Assembly: GCF_018390515.1 (NCBI RefSeq)
Contig: NZ_JAHBBK010000001.1
Coordinates: forward strand, 1,674,001 to 1,738,000
Direction: 5' to 3'
DNA length: 64,000 nucleotides
Origin: Mucilaginibacter sp. Bleaf8
GTDB lineage: Bacteria; Bacteroidota; Bacteroidia; Sphingobacteriales; Sphingobacteriaceae
Position numbers and translations under genes: made by a program. The notes under the pieces were generated by a model that saw only the letters and a list, made by a program, of their open reading frames with translations, was not told the DNA's origin and did no database searches. Shown here piece after piece: positions 39,074-48,140 of the stretch. How positions within the stretch are numbered: position 1 is the stretch's first letter; the number at the start of each line of letters is the position of its first letter.

Positions 39074-39275
39074 CAGCATAGGCAAGTATCCTGGCTTGTC
39101 TTTTTAGTTGAGGCCTTCCCATTTGCCTGGCAAACAGTGACCGTATTAGTTCAACTTAACCCCTCCGGCTTCCTTTAACAGAAAGCGGCAAGGCAGACTT
39201 ACAGTTGCGCGACAGCCCGTGATTTACACACGGTTCCTTCTTAGTTCCGGCGCTAACCGGAAACCTCTGCTGCTG
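39074..39275 (-). promoter_or_regulatory. Cobalamin (AdoCbl-type) riboswitch upstream of metE
   Basis: On the minus strand the 5' P1 strand CAGCA (39275-39271) pairs with TGCTG (39078-39074). Between them come a GGAACC/CACGG helix, the box GCTGTCGCGCAACTGTAA, and the 3' conserved AGCCAGGATACTTGCC. These match the established cobalamin riboswitch core. A near -7 element (CATATTTG on the minus strand, 39308-39315) lies about 33 nt upstream. The remaining 167 nt to metE (38907-39073) probably hold the expression platform. No other gene is seen in 38907-39382. Confidence 0.92.
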
Positions 39276-39382
39276 GAAGATTTTTCTTTGTAAAGAACGT
39301 TAAAAGCAAATATGGGCTAAATATTTGTGATTTAGCAAGGTTTGTCTCCCGATTTTATCATTACCCGATTTTGGTGGATGCC

Positions 39383-40879
39383 TTATAGTTTAATGCCAAC
39401 CAATAGTGACGCAATACAAATTACAACTAAGGCTAACAATATGGGCCATACAAACCGCCACCATGCTTTAAAGCTTATGCCTACCAAAGCTAACGATGGC
39501 AGTAACAAACCGGTGGGTGATAAAAAGCCCATAATACCCATACCATATAAATAGCTGTTCACAATTTCGCGTCCCGGCACATGCGCCGCTAAGGCCAGCG
39601 CACCAATAATAGGCATAGTAACCACCGCCATGCCCGAGGTACTGGAGATAAACAGCGTAAACAGGCAAAACAGCAGTAGCAAAATGACAATGAACCCTCC
39701 GGACGGTAAATCGGCTATCTGCTGCGAAGCATAATACACAATGCTATCACTGATATGGCCGCTATCTAAAACAGCCGTAACGCCACGTGCGGCGCCTATA
39801 ATGAACGTTACGCTCAACAACCCCTCAGCGCCTTTAATAAACGTTTCTATAAACAACCGCTGATTCATGCGCTGTATAACAGCAATTAAAATAGCTGCTA
39901 CAATAAATACGGCCGACATTTCGGTTAGCCACCAGCCCCATTTCACCACGCCGGTAATCATTACGCCAAAGGCTAAAAAAAACAGCCCGAGTAATAGCAT
40001 GTTCTTTTTTCCGGGTACAGGCTGTGCAGCTTCGCCACCGAATGCCGGAAAAGGGCTTTCCACCTTACCATCGGTACGGTACACCAGCGAATGCGCCGGG
40101 TTGCGTTTTACCTTTTGGGCATAGCGCACCAGGAATACGATATATACTACAGATGTTACAACAAACATCAGCAACCGGCCATTAAAACCATCCGTCCAGT
40201 TTATACCGCAGGCATTGGACGCAATAATAGTAGAGAACGGGTTGGAGAAGGAAGAAAGCGTACCCAACTGTGTACCACCAAATATAACTGCTACAGGCAG
40301 TAGCAAATCATACCCCGCAGCCAAAAACAAGGGAACCAGCACCGGGTAAAAAGCAAAGCCTTCTTCGGCCATACCGTAGGAGGCCCCGCCAAATGCCATC
40401 AGGAATGTAGTGATGATAATGAGCCAGCCCTCGCGCCCATGCATTTTTACAGCCAGTTGCTTTAGCCCTTGTTCCATAGCACCGGTTGTATTAAAAACCT
40501 GTATAAAGCCGCCTATAAGTAATACAAATAGAATGATATCAATGGTGTCATAAATGCCTTTAATAGGCGCCTCAACTATGCTTACTATGCCTTGGGCGTT
40601 TTTAGGCAAACGATGATAAGAGCCGGGAACGGATACCGGCTTGCGAATGCTGCCGTTTTCAAAAGCCGAAAGTGAGGCTTGTATGTGCAGGCTATCCAAT
40701 GTTTTCTGACTAAAGGGAACGGCTATATCTTTGCCATTTCTATTTAGCGTAAAAGCTTTATCGGTATAGCTAAGCGTATCGAACTTACCGGCCGGCACCA
40801 ACCATGTTGCCAGTGCAGCCAGTACAACTACGGCCATTAGTATGCTTAACGGATGCGGAACTTTAACAGAGCTTGCCAT
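39383..40879 (-). CDS. YfcC/C4-dicarboxylate-type membrane transporter
   Basis: This 498-residue polytopic protein has about 12 TM helices and matches the YfcC family of putative basic-amino-acid or dicarboxylate carriers. Features include GGFIQVFNTTGAMEQGL, AFGGASYGMAEE, GTLSSFSNPFST and SSTSGMAVVTMPIIGALA, the last two resembling the re-entrant substrate regions of ion-transporter-like carriers. An exact -7 element (TACTTTTG on the minus strand, 40955-40962) lies 75 nt upstream. The substrate is unknown. Confidence 0.8.
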   Translation of the reverse strand: MASSVKVPHPLSILMAVVVLAALATWLVPAGKFDTLSYTDKAFTLNRNGKDIAVPFSQKTLDSLHIQASLSAFENGSIRKPVSVPGSYHRLPKNAQGIVSIVEAPIKGIYDTIDIILFVLLIGGFIQVFNTTGAMEQGLKQLAVKMHGREGWLIIITTFLMAFGGASYGMAEEGFAFYPVLVPLFLAAGYDLLLPVAVIFGGTQLGTLSSFSNPFSTIIASNACGINWTDGFNGRLLMFVVTSVVYIVFLVRYAQKVKRNPAHSLVYRTDGKVESPFPAFGGEAAQPVPGKKNMLLLGLFFLAFGVMITGVVKWGWWLTEMSAVFIVAAILIAVIQRMNQRLFIETFIKGAEGLLSVTFIIGAARGVTAVLDSGHISDSIVYYASQQIADLPSGGFIVILLLLFCLFTLFISSTSGMAVVTMPIIGALALAAHVPGREIVNSYLYGMGIMGFLSPTGLLLPSLALVGISFKAWWRFVWPILLALVVICIASLLVGIKL

Positions 40880-40954
40880 GCAAATTAATTATGTTTGTAT
40901 CAGTTTTACAGATAACGGCTTTTCGCTACAGATAGTCACTTCCGTTATTGGCAG

Positions 40955-40962
40955 CAAAAGTA
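40955..40962 (-). promoter_or_regulatory. Candidate -7 element for the YfcC transporter gene
   Basis: The minus strand reads TACTTTTG, matching TAnnTTTG, 75 nt before the ATG. Confidence 0.4.
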
Positions 40963-41023
40963 CAGCTAACAGTGGCTAAAACCTTTGCAGTGCCGTACAT
41001 TAGTTTACATTTTTAATATACCT

Positions 41024-41611
41024 ATGAATAAAGGAAGACTGGAGGCATTTAGTGATGGCGTAATTGCCATTATTATCACCATTATGGTTCTGGAATTAAA
41101 AACGCCGCATAGCGCCGATCTTTCAGCCTTAAAGCCACTCATCCCTACCATTCTGAGTTATGTGCTCAGCTTTATTTATGTAGGCATTTACTGGAACAAC
41201 CATCATCATATGCTGCACGCCGTGAAGCAGGTAAGAGGTGCCGCACTTTGGGCCAACCTGCACCTGCTGTTCTGGCTGTCCATGATTCCGTTTGTAACCA
41301 GCTGGATGGGCGAAAACCACTTTGCACAATGGCCTGTGGCATTGTATGGATTTGTATTATTTATGAATGCGGTATCGTTTAGTATATTGGCTACTGTACT
41401 GGTAAAACAAGCTGGTGCCGACTCGCCTTTAGCCAAAGCTTTTGGCAAAGATTTAAAAGGCAAAGGATCGATGCTGATTTATGCCTTAGCAGTGGGGCTA
41501 ACTTTTATTGATGCTACCATTAGCCTTGCCTTATATACACTGGTGGCTGTTTTATGGTTTATACCCGACCCGCGTATTGAACGTGTGCTGCTGGGGCAAG
41601 ATAATAAGTAA
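41024..41611 (+). CDS. TMEM175-family (DUF1211) potassium channel-like protein
   Basis: This 195-residue six-helix membrane protein has the family signature RLEAFSDGVIAIIITIMVLEL in its first helix, where the FSD triplet lines the pore in characterised bacterial TMEM175 channels. One 6-TM repeat is present, as usual for prokaryotes. I chose the ATG at 41024 because it begins just before this signature. It converges on the MtfA-type gene with a 7-nt gap. Confidence 0.85.
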   Translation: MNKGRLEAFSDGVIAIIITIMVLELKTPHSADLSALKPLIPTILSYVLSFIYVGIYWNNHHHMLHAVKQVRGAALWANLHLLFWLSMIPFVTSWMGENHFAQWPVALYGFVLFMNAVSFSILATVLVKQAGADSPLAKAFGKDLKGKGSMLIYALAVGLTFIDATISLALYTLVAVLWFIPDPRIERVLLGQDNK

Positions 41612-41618
41612 AGTGTTT

Positions 41619-42428
41619 CTATTTAATTTCACCTTCAACCGCCGGATTCTGCGCAAACAGCCGGCTTAACTGTGCATAAAGTTCGGGATGTTTTTGCTGC
41701 AATTGCTCGGGCTTTTCAAAGAAATATTCGGCTACTACAGCCAAAAACTCGGCTTCGTTAGTTGCTGCATAGGGGTCAATATCCGAATGGCCTCTCTCAA
41801 TTCGGCTGATCTCTTGGTGCATCATTTGCAGCCAGGGTTTGGCATATTCGTGGGCTAACAGGTATTCGGGCACGCCATCCGTAGCGCCGTCAGATTTATC
41901 GAGCAAGTGCACAAATTCGTGTATCCCGGTATTTTGCTTACCCGACTGTGAAGAAAAGCCTTTGTGCAGTGCCGCACGCGACAACAGCATTTGCCCGTTC
42001 ATGTAGCCAGAGCCTACCATGCCCATAATATTCCGGCTATCACCCTCAAACTGAAAATCATTGTTAAAAGTATCGGGGTATAAAATAACGTTAGTCAAGT
42101 TGGTATACCGCCATTCCTGGTAACCAAAAATAGGGATCACAGCGCTGGCAGCCACCAATACGCGGTCCAGATCACTCACCTCAAGCCCCACTCCTTCTAT
42201 ACGCACGTTGGTTATAAAATCGGCAACTAAACTTTCAAAGCGTTGCTGATTGGGTGCTGTAAGCTTCTGGTAGTAACCAACATGCTGCTGCAGCAGTGTT
42301 TTATAACCAGGATTAAGCGCTTGCGTTGGTACAGGCCTTGCTGCTTTACGCTTTTTGAATATCAGGTAAGCCGCAACGCCCAGGGCCAGCAGCACGAAAG
42401 TGGTGATCAGAATAAATGACGACATCAT
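41619..42428 (-). CDS. MtfA-like (M90) zinc metallopeptidase
   Basis: This 269-residue protein has one N-terminal TM helix (about 4-24) and then the MtfA/DgsA-anti-repressor fold. The zinc motif HEFVHLLDKSDG (HExxH plus Asp) is present, and a downstream NEAEFLAVVAEYFFEKPEQL segment supplies the third ligand. In E. coli MtfA binds the Mlc repressor and has peptidase activity. Here the membrane anchor suggests an envelope location. The ATG at 42428 is preferred over a weaker upstream start at 42461. Confidence 0.85.
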   Translation of the reverse strand: MMSSFILITTFVLLALGVAAYLIFKKRKAARPVPTQALNPGYKTLLQQHVGYYQKLTAPNQQRFESLVADFITNVRIEGVGLEVSDLDRVLVAASAVIPIFGYQEWRYTNLTNVILYPDTFNNDFQFEGDSRNIMGMVGSGYMNGQMLLSRAALHKGFSSQSGKQNTGIHEFVHLLDKSDGATDGVPEYLLAHEYAKPWLQMMHQEISRIERGHSDIDPYAATNEAEFLAVVAEYFFEKPEQLQQKHPELYAQLSRLFAQNPAVEGEIK

Positions 42429-42825
42429 ATTTACGATGATTAATAACACACATCCAGCCAAATTGATTATAGAAGATAAAGTAATTAACTACGCTGAGTA
42501 ATTTGTCGATAAGTATACCGCCTAAAATCAGTTGCAGGGTAGAACTCCAGATGCAATAATTTCCACATAAGTAAATTTAATTCCCCTGAAAATTAATTTC
42601 AACAATGAGATATATCTGCTTAAAGCGCCATTTAATGCAAAGAAGCTGCTTTTTACCTAAGTAGGACTTTTGGTGTAGATGTTGCAACAGATAACATAAC
42701 CATATTGGATTATGTAGGGGATGTTACTTGTCGGCTAGTGTGTAATTAGCCTGTAACTTTACGCTGTTGAATTAATCCAATAAAGAGCTTAATTAATTTA
42801 TCCACCAAATTCGTTAACAAAGTTT
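42429..42825. other. Intergenic stretch without a recognised gene
   Basis: This A+T-rich segment lies between the MtfA-type gene and a tiny membrane ORF. I see no reading frame, tRNA or strong inverted repeat in it. Confidence 0.5.
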
Positions 42826-42921
42826 ATGCACTCAATACTATACTTTAGCGGGCTGATAGCGCTAATTGTACTCCTGACTTTTATACTTAAAGGCTTTTGT
42901 CAGGAAAAATTTAACGATTAA
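42826..42921 (+). CDS. Possible 31-residue single-pass membrane peptide
   Basis: The frame reads MHSILYFSGLIALIV and then LLTFILKGFCQEKFND: one hydrophobic helix and a short charged tail. Size and layout recall KdpF-like peptides, but no kdp genes are adjacent. Support comes only from composition and position in an otherwise empty region. Confidence 0.3.
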   Translation: MHSILYFSGLIALIVLLTFILKGFCQEKFND

Positions 42922-42935
42922 CTATAAAAAGGAAA

Positions 42936-42989
42936 AGCAGCTAACCTGTATATAAACGTCTTTGCGTTTAATATACCAGTTAGCTGCTT
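42936..42989. terminator. Long stem-loop terminator downstream of uvrA
   Basis: An imperfect stem of about 23 bp starts with AAGCAGCTAAC and ends with GTTAGCTGCTT. On the minus strand it is followed by TTTTCCTTTTT, which fits uvrA termination. Confidence 0.75.
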
Positions 42990-43018
42990 ATCGTCTATTT
43001 ATTATATAAATCGGTTAA

Positions 43019-45841
43019 TTAACCATTCAATCTTTCTTTCAGGAACTGGCCGGTATAGGAGGTTGGATGCTGCATTAAACCCTCGGGCGTACCTTCAAAT
43101 ACCAGCTCGCCACCATTGTTGCCGCCACCAAGACCAATATCTATTACCCAATCGGCACTTTTAATCACATCCATATTGTGTTCGATAACGATTATGGTAT
43201 TACCCTGCTCCAGCAGTGCATCGAATGATTTGAGCAGCTTTTTAATATCGGCAAAATGCAACCCGGTGGTTGGCTCGTCAAATATAAAAAGCGTTTTGCT
43301 GGCGTTGTTGCCCTTAACCAGAAATGATGCCAGCTTAATACGCTGTGCCTCACCGCCCGACAGTGTGTTTGATGACTGCCCCAACTGTACATAACCCAAA
43401 CCCACATCCTGCAAAGGTTTTATTTTATTGATGATCTTCGGCTCGTTCACAAAGAATTCCAATGCCTCATCAATCGTCATTTTCAGAATGTCGGATACAT
43501 TTTTTTCCTGGTAATTTACATCCAATACGTTCTGCTTAAAGCGGTTACCGTTACAGGCTTCGCAAGGCAAAAATATGTCGGCCATAAACTGCATCTCAAT
43601 TTTCACCTCGCCCTCGCCCTGGCAAACATCGCACCGGCCACCTTCAACGTTAAAGGAGAAAGCAGATGGTTTTAGTCCGGCTGCTTTGGCGGCAGGCTGT
43701 GCGGCAAACAAGTTACGTATCTCATCCCAAGCCTTTACATAAGTAACCGGATTAGAGCGCGATGAACGGCCAATCGGGTTTTGATCTACCAGTTCAACCG
43801 ATTCAATCTTACTGTAATCGCCCTCAATACTATCATAAGCACCCGTTTGCTCGCCTGAGTAATTACCTAACACTTTTTGCAGGGCCGGGTGTAAAATACG
43901 TTTTACCAAACTGGTTTTACCTGAACCCGAAACGCCGGTAACTACGGTAAGCACGCCTAACGGAAAGTTCACGTCGATATTTTTCAGGTTATTCTCCCGG
44001 GCACCTTTAATCTGGATATGATCGTTCCATTTACGGCGATGCTCGGGTATGGCAATTTCTTCGCGGCGGCTCAGGTAACGGCCGGTTAAGCTGCTATCAT
44101 CGGTCAATATCTGATCATAAGTACCCGAAAAGATAAGCTGTCCGCCGTGCGTGCCAGCTTCGGGGCCAATATCAATAATATGATCTGCAGCCTGCATAAT
44201 TTCCTCCTCGTGCTCTACCACCAAAACGGTATTACCTACATCGCGTAATGATCTTAACACGGTAATTAGCCGCTGCGTATCGCGAGGGTGCAAGCCAATG
44301 CTGGGTTCGTCCAATACATAAACCGAACCTACCAGGCTACTTCCCAGTGAGGTGGCCAGGTTAATACGTTGCGATTCGCCACCTGATAGCGTGTTTGACA
44401 ACCGGTTCAGCGTCAGGTACCCCAAGCCTACATCATTCAGGAAACTGATGCGGTTGGTAATTTCCATCAGCAAGCGGCGGCCTACCTTTTCGTCGTGCGC
44501 ATCCAGCTCCAGGTTACGGAAAAACTCTTGTGCTTTATCCAACGGCATCAGCACAATATCGGTAATGGAATGATCACTTATCTTAACGTAAGTTGCATCC
44601 GGCCGTAAGCGGCTGCCCCGGCATTCCGGGCAGGTTGTTTTGCCGCGGTAACGCGACAGGATAACACGGTATTGTATTTTGTAGGTTTGCTCCTCTATTT
44701 CTTTAAAGAAAGCATCCAGTCCTCTGAAGTATTTATTACCCGTCCACAGCAAACGCTTTTCTTTATCGGTAAGCTGGCTGAACGCACGATGAATAGGGAA
44801 ACCAAATTTATCAGCATTCATGATCAGGCGCTGGTTCCACTCGCCCATCTTTTCGCCGCGCCATGGCGCAATGGCATTATCATATACCGATTTGCTTTTA
44901 TCCGGAATAACCAGATCTTCATCAATACCGATAATTTTGCCATACCCCTCGCAACGGCGACATGCACCGTACGGATTATTGAAGCTGAAAAAGTTGGGCG
45001 TAGGCTCTTCGAACTTAATATCGTCCAGCTCAAAGCGATCACAAAAGAAAGCTTCGGCCTCGTCGCCATCCCCGGTACGTTGGTAACGCACAAAGCAATC
45101 GCCCTTACCTTCAAAAAATGCAGTTTGTGCCGAGTCGGCAATACGACTCAGGGTTTCTTCTTCCATGTTTTTGGTAACACGGTCAATCACAATACGTACC
45201 GGATCGTCGTGCTTCAAAGTTTCATTGGCAATGCTTTCATCCTCCAGTAAACCTTCAATGCGCGAAACGCTTCTTTTATACTCTACCCTTACAAAGCCTT
45301 TTTGCAGCAACACAGCCAGCTCTTCTTTTAAGCTACGGTTGTTGTGCGGATGCAGCGGGCATAGTATAGTGATCGGCATGTCATCCGGCAGCCCCTGTGC
45401 AAAGTTCACCACATCGGTAACGGTATCTTTTTTTACCTGACGGCCCGATACCGGCGATATCGTTTTACCAATGCGCGAAAACAGCAGCTTCAGGTAATCA
45501 TATATCTCGGTTGATGTACCCACGGTTGAGCGCGGGTTACTGGTAATTACTTTTTGCTCAATGGCAATAGCCGGTGCTATACCTTTAATGTAATCAACAT
45601 CGGGCTTATTCATGCGGCCCAAAAACTGGCGGGCATATGATGAAAGGCTTTCCACATACCGGCGCTGCCCTTCGGCATACAAGGTATCAAACGCCAGCGA
45701 TGATTTACCCGAGCCCGACATACCTGTAACTACCACCAACTGGTTTTTAGGAATGGCGATGTCCATATTTTTCAGGTTATGCACCCGGGCACCTTTTATA
45801 ATGATATGTTTTTGTGGATCTTTCTCAGTCTCTATACTCAT
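43019..45841 (-). CDS. uvrA: Excinuclease ABC subunit A
   Basis: UvrA is the damage-sensing ATPase of nucleotide excision repair. The protein has 940 residues and two ABC ATPase halves. The first half has VVTGMSGSGKSSLAFDT (about 33-49), a zinc finger with CRRCEG, and NTLSGGESQRINLATSLGS. The second half has VVTGVSGSGKTSL, zinc ligands in CDVCQGEGEV and CEACNG, and NTLSGGEAQRIKLASFL. The length is normal. Confidence 0.97.
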   Translation of the reverse strand: MSIETEKDPQKHIIIKGARVHNLKNMDIAIPKNQLVVVTGMSGSGKSSLAFDTLYAEGQRRYVESLSSYARQFLGRMNKPDVDYIKGIAPAIAIEQKVITSNPRSTVGTSTEIYDYLKLLFSRIGKTISPVSGRQVKKDTVTDVVNFAQGLPDDMPITILCPLHPHNNRSLKEELAVLLQKGFVRVEYKRSVSRIEGLLEDESIANETLKHDDPVRIVIDRVTKNMEEETLSRIADSAQTAFFEGKGDCFVRYQRTGDGDEAEAFFCDRFELDDIKFEEPTPNFFSFNNPYGACRRCEGYGKIIGIDEDLVIPDKSKSVYDNAIAPWRGEKMGEWNQRLIMNADKFGFPIHRAFSQLTDKEKRLLWTGNKYFRGLDAFFKEIEEQTYKIQYRVILSRYRGKTTCPECRGSRLRPDATYVKISDHSITDIVLMPLDKAQEFFRNLELDAHDEKVGRRLLMEITNRISFLNDVGLGYLTLNRLSNTLSGGESQRINLATSLGSSLVGSVYVLDEPSIGLHPRDTQRLITVLRSLRDVGNTVLVVEHEEEIMQAADHIIDIGPEAGTHGGQLIFSGTYDQILTDDSSLTGRYLSRREEIAIPEHRRKWNDHIQIKGARENNLKNIDVNFPLGVLTVVTGVSGSGKTSLVKRILHPALQKVLGNYSGEQTGAYDSIEGDYSKIESVELVDQNPIGRSSRSNPVTYVKAWDEIRNLFAAQPAAKAAGLKPSAFSFNVEGGRCDVCQGEGEVKIEMQFMADIFLPCEACNGNRFKQNVLDVNYQEKNVSDILKMTIDEALEFFVNEPKIINKIKPLQDVGLGYVQLGQSSNTLSGGEAQRIKLASFLVKGNNASKTLFIFDEPTTGLHFADIKKLLKSFDALLEQGNTIIVIEHNMDVIKSADWVIDIGLGGGNNGGELVFEGTPEGLMQHPTSYTGQFLKERLNG

Positions 45842-46353
45842 GTGTATCGTTGTACGTTCATGGTTTTTGGTTATTCATTCAATAGGAAGCAGAGCACGGA
45901 AAATATTCAGCTATGACCCATGAACTATTATTAATGAACGCTAACCATGAACTTTAATAATAAAGTGCAAAAATCCTAAAATGTTTAGCACTTTCCAAAT
46001 CCTGGCATCCTGAAACGGAATATAAATTATTTACTTAATACATTAAACCCCAGCGTAATCCTTCAGTCTGAATAAATAAGAAGCAGTGGATGCTCCAATC
46101 GGCTACTTACTACGTATATAACCGATAAAACCAATTATTATTATAAGTAAAAGTTTCTTTAAGCTTTGTTCAGCAAAGGTCTGCAGGGTGTATTATTTAG
46201 CGTGTTATAACTGATAGTTTTAAATTTAATTTGGATGTTAACACAATATTTAGTTTATTTGATAATACAAAAACGAGGAACCCCTATAGATTAGAACTTT
46301 ACTTAAAGCATTAGTTTTTTTAAAATTTATTGATTTTTAAAAGTAGAGGTTCT
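45842..46353. other. Intergenic region with a short repeated octamer and a likely promoter
   Basis: This 512-nt A+T-rich gap separates the divergent uvrA and sigma-factor genes. GTTCATGG at 45856 recurs as its complement CCATGAAC at 45918 and 45945, the last two with similar A/T flanks. A promoter-like pair (TTTG at 46230-46233, TTTATTTG at 46254-46261, 20-nt spacing) probably serves the sigma factor. No gene is seen. Confidence 0.5.
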
Positions 46354-46938
46354 ATGGATTTTCATTTGAAAAGTGACCAGGATTTAATCCATCTATATAT
46401 CGGCGGTCAGGAAGGAGCACTGGTAGAGCTTATCCGCCGCTATCAATCCAAAATATATACATCCATTTATTTACTGGTAAAAGACGAGTATCTGGCCGAA
46501 GATATTTTTCAGGATACCTTTATCAAGGTCATCAATACCCTTAAAGCCGGTAAATACAATGAAGAAGGTAAGTTTTTACCTTGGGTGAGCCGTATTGCCC
46601 ATAACCTGGTGATTGACCATTTCAGACGCGAAAAGCGTACGCCGTTAGTGAGCGGTGGCGACGACTTTGATATATTCGAAGTACTGGGCCACTATGACGA
46701 AAGCACGGAAGACCGCATGGTGCGCGAGCAAACACATAAAGATTTGAAAGCATTGATACACCTGTTGCCATCCGAGCAAAAAGAAGTATTGATTATGCGC
46801 CATTTTGGCGACATGAGCTTTAAGGAAATTGCCGATGTTACCGAGGTAAGTATCAACACCGCTTTGGGCCGTATGCGCTACGCCTTAAACAACCTGCGTA
46901 AAATGATGCAAGCAAAAGAGTTAAGTCTTAAAAATTAA
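46354..46938 (+). CDS. ECF-type RNA polymerase sigma factor
   Basis: This 194-residue sigma-70 family factor has region 2 (about 24-95, with LLVKDEYLAEDIFQDTFIKV and RIAHNLVIDHFRR) and region 4 (about 130-185, with LLPSEQKEVLIMRHFGDMSF and ALGRMRYALNNLR, a helix-turn-helix). The ATG at 46354 is chosen over the earlier TTG at 46330. A 65-residue protein follows instead of a normal anti-sigma factor. Confidence 0.9.
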   Translation: MDFHLKSDQDLIHLYIGGQEGALVELIRRYQSKIYTSIYLLVKDEYLAEDIFQDTFIKVINTLKAGKYNEEGKFLPWVSRIAHNLVIDHFRREKRTPLVSGGDDFDIFEVLGHYDESTEDRMVREQTHKDLKALIHLLPSEQKEVLIMRHFGDMSFKEIADVTEVSINTALGRMRYALNNLRKMMQAKELSLKN

Positions 46939-47022
46939 TCAATAACTATATAATTTTTTTTAATAGTTATAAAATATAGCCTTGCCGCTCGCGTTATTGT
47001 GTTATATAAACACATAAAGCTT

Positions 47023-47220
47023 ATGGGCGAAAACTTTACTTTTTTTTCAAACGAAATTACGGACAAGGCCATGGTGAACGAGCAGGATATTATCGAGCAT
47101 GTTGATGCGGATTCTTTAATCTTTTATCACGCATTAAGAACAGAGATGGATTTATTACAGGCAAAACCTAAAAAACAAACCATCGACAAGATTTTAGACT
47201 ATTCAAAAAGCCTGCGCTAA
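47023..47220 (+). CDS. 65-residue protein downstream of the sigma factor
   Basis: I do not recognise a named family. The protein is acidic and helical (MGENFTFFSNEITDKAMV, then HVDADSLIFYHALRTEMDLL) and ends QTIDKILDYSKSLR. It has no membrane segment, so it is not a usual transmembrane anti-sigma factor, but its position suggests a partner or regulator of the sigma factor. The ATG at 47023 is preferred to a GTG at 46999. Confidence 0.65.
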   Translation: MGENFTFFSNEITDKAMVNEQDIIEHVDADSLIFYHALRTEMDLLQAKPKKQTIDKILDYSKSLR

Positions 47221-47230
47221 TGTTGCAAAC

Positions 47231-47258
47231 AAAAGCCCTGTCAAAAGCAGGGCTTTTG
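47231..47258 (+). terminator. Intrinsic terminator overlapping the nth promoter
   Basis: The stem AAAAGCCCTG pairs with CAGGGCTTTT. The T-run of the terminator runs directly into TATCTTTG, the likely -7 element of nth. Confidence 0.8.
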
Positions 47259-47259
47259 T

Positions 47260-47267
47260 TATCTTTG
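47260..47267 (+). promoter_or_regulatory. Candidate -7 element for nth, close to the start codon
   Basis: TATCTTTG matches the consensus exactly and ends 7 nt before the nth ATG, suggesting a nearly leaderless transcript. Confidence 0.5.
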
Positions 47268-47274
47268 CACTTCC

Positions 47275-48051
47275 ATGTTAAAGAAAGAGCGTTACCAGTT
47301 ATTTGTTGATTATTTCTCTAAGCATCAGCCCAATCCGGTTACCGAGTTGCATTACTCCAACCCGTTTGAGCTGCTGGTGGCGGTGATACTTTCGGCACAA
47401 TGTACCGATAAGCGTATCAACCAGGTTACACCTGCCCTGTTTAACCGTTTCCCTAATGTGGAAAGCCTGGCTGCGGCAAGTGTTGAAGAGATATTTTCAT
47501 ACATACGCAGCGTTAGCTATCCTAATAACAAGGCCAAGCACTTGGCCGGCATGTCAAAAATGTTGCTGGAACAGTTTAGCGGGGTGGTACCGTCTGATTT
47601 GAACGACCTGCAGAAACTACCCGGTGTAGGCCGCAAAACAGCCAATGTAATTGTTTCGGTAATTTATGATGCACCGGCAATTGCAGTAGATACGCATGTT
47701 TTCAGGGTAGCCAACCGCATTGGTTTAACAACCAACGCCCGCACCCCGCTGGCCGTTGAAAAACAACTGACTGAGTACTTGCCTAAACAAACGCTTGGCT
47801 TTGCCCATCACTGGCTTATTTTGCATGGCCGCTATATTTGTATAGCCCGCCGCCCTAAATGCGAGGTATGTCCGCTTACCCATTTTTGCAAGTATTACCA
47901 AAGCGGTAAAGCATCTTTGGTATTCAGCAAAACCGCTAAGGTGGCTAAAAGCAAAACCACCAAAGCAACCAAAGCCAAAACGGTGAAAACAGCGCTACCT
48001 GCAGCAGATACAAGCACAGGTAACGACTCAGAAATTTCACCAGTTTCTTAA
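47275..48051 (+). CDS. nth: Endonuclease III with basic C-terminal tail
   Basis: This DNA glycosylase/AP lyase removes oxidised pyrimidines. The protein has 258 residues. The helix-hairpin-helix is LPGVGRKTANVIVS with the catalytic Lys121, the Asp139 in AVDTHVF follows, and the [4Fe-4S] cluster is C-x6-C-x2-C-x5-C in the CEVCPLTHFC region. E. coli Nth ends soon after the cluster, whereas this one adds about 45 residues of Lys/Thr/Ala-rich tail (KTAKVAKSKTTKATKAKT), probably a DNA-binding extension. Confidence 0.95.
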   Translation: MLKKERYQLFVDYFSKHQPNPVTELHYSNPFELLVAVILSAQCTDKRINQVTPALFNRFPNVESLAAASVEEIFSYIRSVSYPNNKAKHLAGMSKMLLEQFSGVVPSDLNDLQKLPGVGRKTANVIVSVIYDAPAIAVDTHVFRVANRIGLTTNARTPLAVEKQLTEYLPKQTLGFAHHWLILHGRYICIARRPKCEVCPLTHFCKYYQSGKASLVFSKTAKVAKSKTTKATKAKTVKTALPAADTSTGNDSEISPVS

Positions 48052-48140
48052 AGCCCTATATACATTATTTGGAATTGTTTGCCGGTACCGTTTTATTGGC
48101 ATGTATTTAGCTGCCTTATAAATCCAATTATTCCTGATTT

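Noticed and set aside
44672..45250. 192-codon plus-strand frame opposite uvrA
   Set aside because: It lies within the conserved UvrA coding region and has random-looking composition.
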